64,000 nt of DNA from Cloeon dipterum (Eukaryota > Arthropoda > Insecta > Ephemeroptera > Baetidae): the NCBI RefSeq assembly GCF_949628265.1, contig NC_088789.1, positions 7,370,886 to 7,434,885 of the forward strand, read 5' to 3'. The notes under the pieces were generated by a model, which worked only from the letters and a program-made list of their open reading frames with translations, had not been told where the DNA came from and did no database searches. Each line of letters opens with the position of its first letter. The first letter of the stretch is position 1. The position numbers were made by a program, and so were the translations under genes. Below, piece after piece: positions 61,971 through 64,000 of this stretch.

Positions 61971-62891
61971 ATTTTCAGCCTGAGGCTAGACAAAAACGTT
62001 AGTTTGGTTTTATCAGTCAGTGCCGCATTCGCTTGCACTACATACACAAGCACACTCGTTTTCCTTTCGCGCCTTTAAATCTTAGCTTTCGAATTCCACT
62101 AACTAATTGCCCGGCAGCACTGGGCAGCAATCTGCTAAAAAGAATCCACTTGCAGCTGCCGCACAAACAGCGCCAAAATACCAGATCACAACACAAGCTC
62201 AAGCTGGCATAGCACAGCATGTAAACACACGTATTATTAATATTTGAAAGAGCATTACAACAAGCAAAATCGCAGCCTCAGATGCTAATTACAGGACAAT
62301 TAAGGAGATTCAAACCGGGAGAAGTTTTTTACTGATGCAAAATGGTATGTTTTGTTTTTATTTCGTTAGTTCATTCACATTGAGGAGTGTATTATGTACA
62401 TAGATACGATAGAATAGATTCTGTATCATACATATTATCTACCATACAAAACATTCGTTTTAAATTTTACTTATGTATTCTGGGAAAAACGTTCGGGCTA
62501 CTCTTGCAATTAGATGCAAGGAACACAATCATAATTATTGCGCTTGAAAACCAGATAAAAAATAATACCATACTACAAACTTCCGCCTGTACTGTATGTA
62601 TCTGTACATGATCCAAAAATGCCAAACATATTTACACGGTTTAAAAAAGCTGACAGAGAAGAGTGATCTGTATGTTTTCATTTTACTCATGTACATAATT
62701 ATAATATTTAACAATAAATATTTCTCTTTGTTGAAACAATCTCAATTACATATTGTTCGAGAAGTAGATAAATATCGTGCTGGATTTTGAATCGCTATAC
62801 ATATTGCACATAAAATTCCATATTAGCTAATTTACTATTCATATATCCACACAAATTAGAAATATTGCTCTCAAATTTTAAGGAATCTGGC
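61971..62891. promoter_or_regulatory. Divergent 5' region of IFT80 and the trichoplein-like gene
   Basis: These 921 bp separate two divergent ciliary or centrosomal genes. The IFT80-proximal 250 bp are less AT-rich and carry the candidate X-box. The part after about 62340 is AT-rich with no recognised element. Confidence 0.55.
62106..62118 (+). promoter_or_regulatory. Candidate RFX X-box
   Basis: ATTGCC C GGCAGC fits the RYYNYY-N(1-3)-RRNRAC X-box consensus at 11 of 12 half-site positions (G in place of A at position 5 of the right half). It lies 136 bp upstream of the IFT80 start codon, within the usual distance for RFX-controlled ciliary genes. Confidence 0.5.
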
Positions 62892-63977
62892 ATGAAGAGG
62901 TACAGGGGGTATGTCAAACGTACAGCTGCCTCGAATGAATTTCGAAAAGACTGTGAGCGAACCAATGAATACTTCAAATTCTGGAACCTACAGACATCTA
63001 AACAAAAGGACTGGACGTGCCCTGAGTTCTATCAATCTAGGTTTGCTATTAAATTTAACTATGAATAATGCTATTTCCTTTTTAACCTGAATTTGCAGGA
63101 AGAACAAGAAACTTGAAACTGAGCACAACATACAAAAAGCAGGAGCCCTAAACATTAGACGGCAGAAATTATCAAACATGCTCTATGAGGAAAATTTGGC
63201 TTTGAATGAGGAGTTGCAGAAGAAGTATGGGCTGAATGATTTAACTGAACAGCAGCTGAAACAGAAATTTGACGACTTAGTAGCTCAAAAGAAGAAGGCC
63301 AATAAGGTAAATTCTGTAAATTAAATTTATTTTATAGAATAGAATATTTATTAAACGCCAACGGCGTACAACTATTTCCAGCATTTATATGAGGCAGCTT
63401 TGGTTAAAGTCAAAGGTTTTAAAGGACAATCAAGAATGTGGTACATTTATTTTATGGGTAGCCTAAAAAGGGGAACTGCAAACCTATGGCGGTTTATTCA
63501 ATAATTACATCAAACAAAGTAAAAAATACGCATTTGATACTTATTTGCACAGCCACAGTTATTATTATTAAATATTTTGTATCCTATCAATCATAAGAGT
63601 AACGTGGAATTTTTAGTTTTCCAAATATTGCAGAGATAAATTTACGTTAATTGTCTATTTTCCCAACAAACCATTTCTGAGGTCAAAAGTATAACAATGG
63701 TTAATGCTCCAACAGTTATTTTAAGATTCTTGATCATTGTGTGAATTTTATTTTGAATTCAAACACTGACTTTTTTCACGTCGTGAACATATTTTTAGGA
63801 AGAAGCCGAGAAAATGATTCAAGGTGAGCAAGCAGAGCCCCTGGGCGTTGGAGACAGTGCAAAAGACAGCATGAAATTGGATGAGCTGAAGAAAGTGATT
63901 GCTGAAGAAGATGCTGCAAGAAATAAAGAGATGATGCAGACAGTTATCAATTTTGACGAGGCTGCCGCCATGCTCAG
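62892..63977 (+). CDS. Trichoplein-like coiled-coil protein (5' part, partial)
   Basis: Three exons are read: 62892-63040, 63099-63306 and 63799-63977. The last ends at a gtgaaa donor, so the gene continues beyond the window. The predicted protein is charged and helical throughout. The segment ERTNEYFKFWNLQTSKQKDW followed by EFYQSR resembles the N-terminal region of trichoplein (TCHP), which has a YFR...SKQ..W...SYQRS pattern. The RRQKLSNMLYEENLALNEEL block then resembles the RREKLRQLMQEEQ...EL part. Trichoplein is a centriolar/keratin-binding regulator of ciliogenesis. Pairing with IFT80 supports a ciliary role. Other TPH-domain ciliary proteins are possible alternatives, and the upstream end of the coding region is uncertain. 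Confidence 0.55.
63307..63798 (+). other. Intron 2 of the trichoplein-like gene
   Basis: This AT-rich intron runs from a gtaaat donor to an atttttag acceptor. Nothing else is seen. Confidence 0.55.
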
Positions 63978-64000
63978 GTGAAATTCTATAGTACGTAGCC

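Overview
This window is nuclear DNA from an animal, most probably an insect. The genes are split by short AT-rich GT-AG introns. There is a gene for SLIMP, the non-catalytic seryl-tRNA-synthetase paralogue best known from insects, and a Kinesin-73-type kinesin with a C-terminal CAP-Gly domain. Ciliary genes (IFT80 and a trichoplein-like protein) are present. I cannot name the species. There is no prokaryotic, viral or CRISPR content, and I found no convincing tRNA gene or intact transposon.

Layout, left to right: eIF3 subunit m (minus, partial at the left edge); SDHAF2 (plus); nucleostemin/GNL3 GTPase (minus); deoxyhypusine hydroxylase (plus); a Kinesin-73/KIF13 gene (minus) spanning about 34.6 kb in 30 coding exons, with introns of 16.2 kb and 6.8 kb; ZNF622/REI1-like (plus); ZNF593/BUD20-like (plus), overlapping by 4 nt with SLIMP (plus); ARID2/BAP170 (plus, 18 coding exons) behind a CpG-rich promoter; IFT80 (minus); and the 5' part of a trichoplein-like gene (plus, runs off the right edge).

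Exon models were built by eye from splice sites and reading phase. Those for Kinesin-73 (1,812 aa), ARID2 (1,810 aa), nucleostemin (588 aa), IFT80 (663 aa), DOHH (299 aa), ZNF622 (348 aa), ZNF593 (134 aa) and SDHAF2 (155 aa) all close in frame.

Two organisational themes stand out. Four gene pairs are head-to-head with short shared 5' regions: eIF3m/SDHAF2, nucleostemin/DOHH, Kinesin-73/ZNF622 and IFT80/trichoplein-like. ZNF593 and SLIMP overlap by ATGA, with no poly(A) signal between them, which suggests a dicistronic mRNA. Functionally, many genes concern translation and ribosome assembly (eIF3m, nucleostemin, DOHH, ZNF622, ZNF593, SLIMP). The IFT80/trichoplein pair is ciliary or centrosomal, and its shared 5' region holds a near-consensus RFX X-box.

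The observations most worth following up are the ZNF593-SLIMP overlap, the X-box in the ciliary promoter, complementary (GA)n/(UC)n tracts flanking Kinesin-73 exon 2, two in-phase micro-exons and a tandem donor in Kinesin-73, two GC-AG introns, a short IFT80 C-terminus, and a GC-rich insert in an ARID2 intron.
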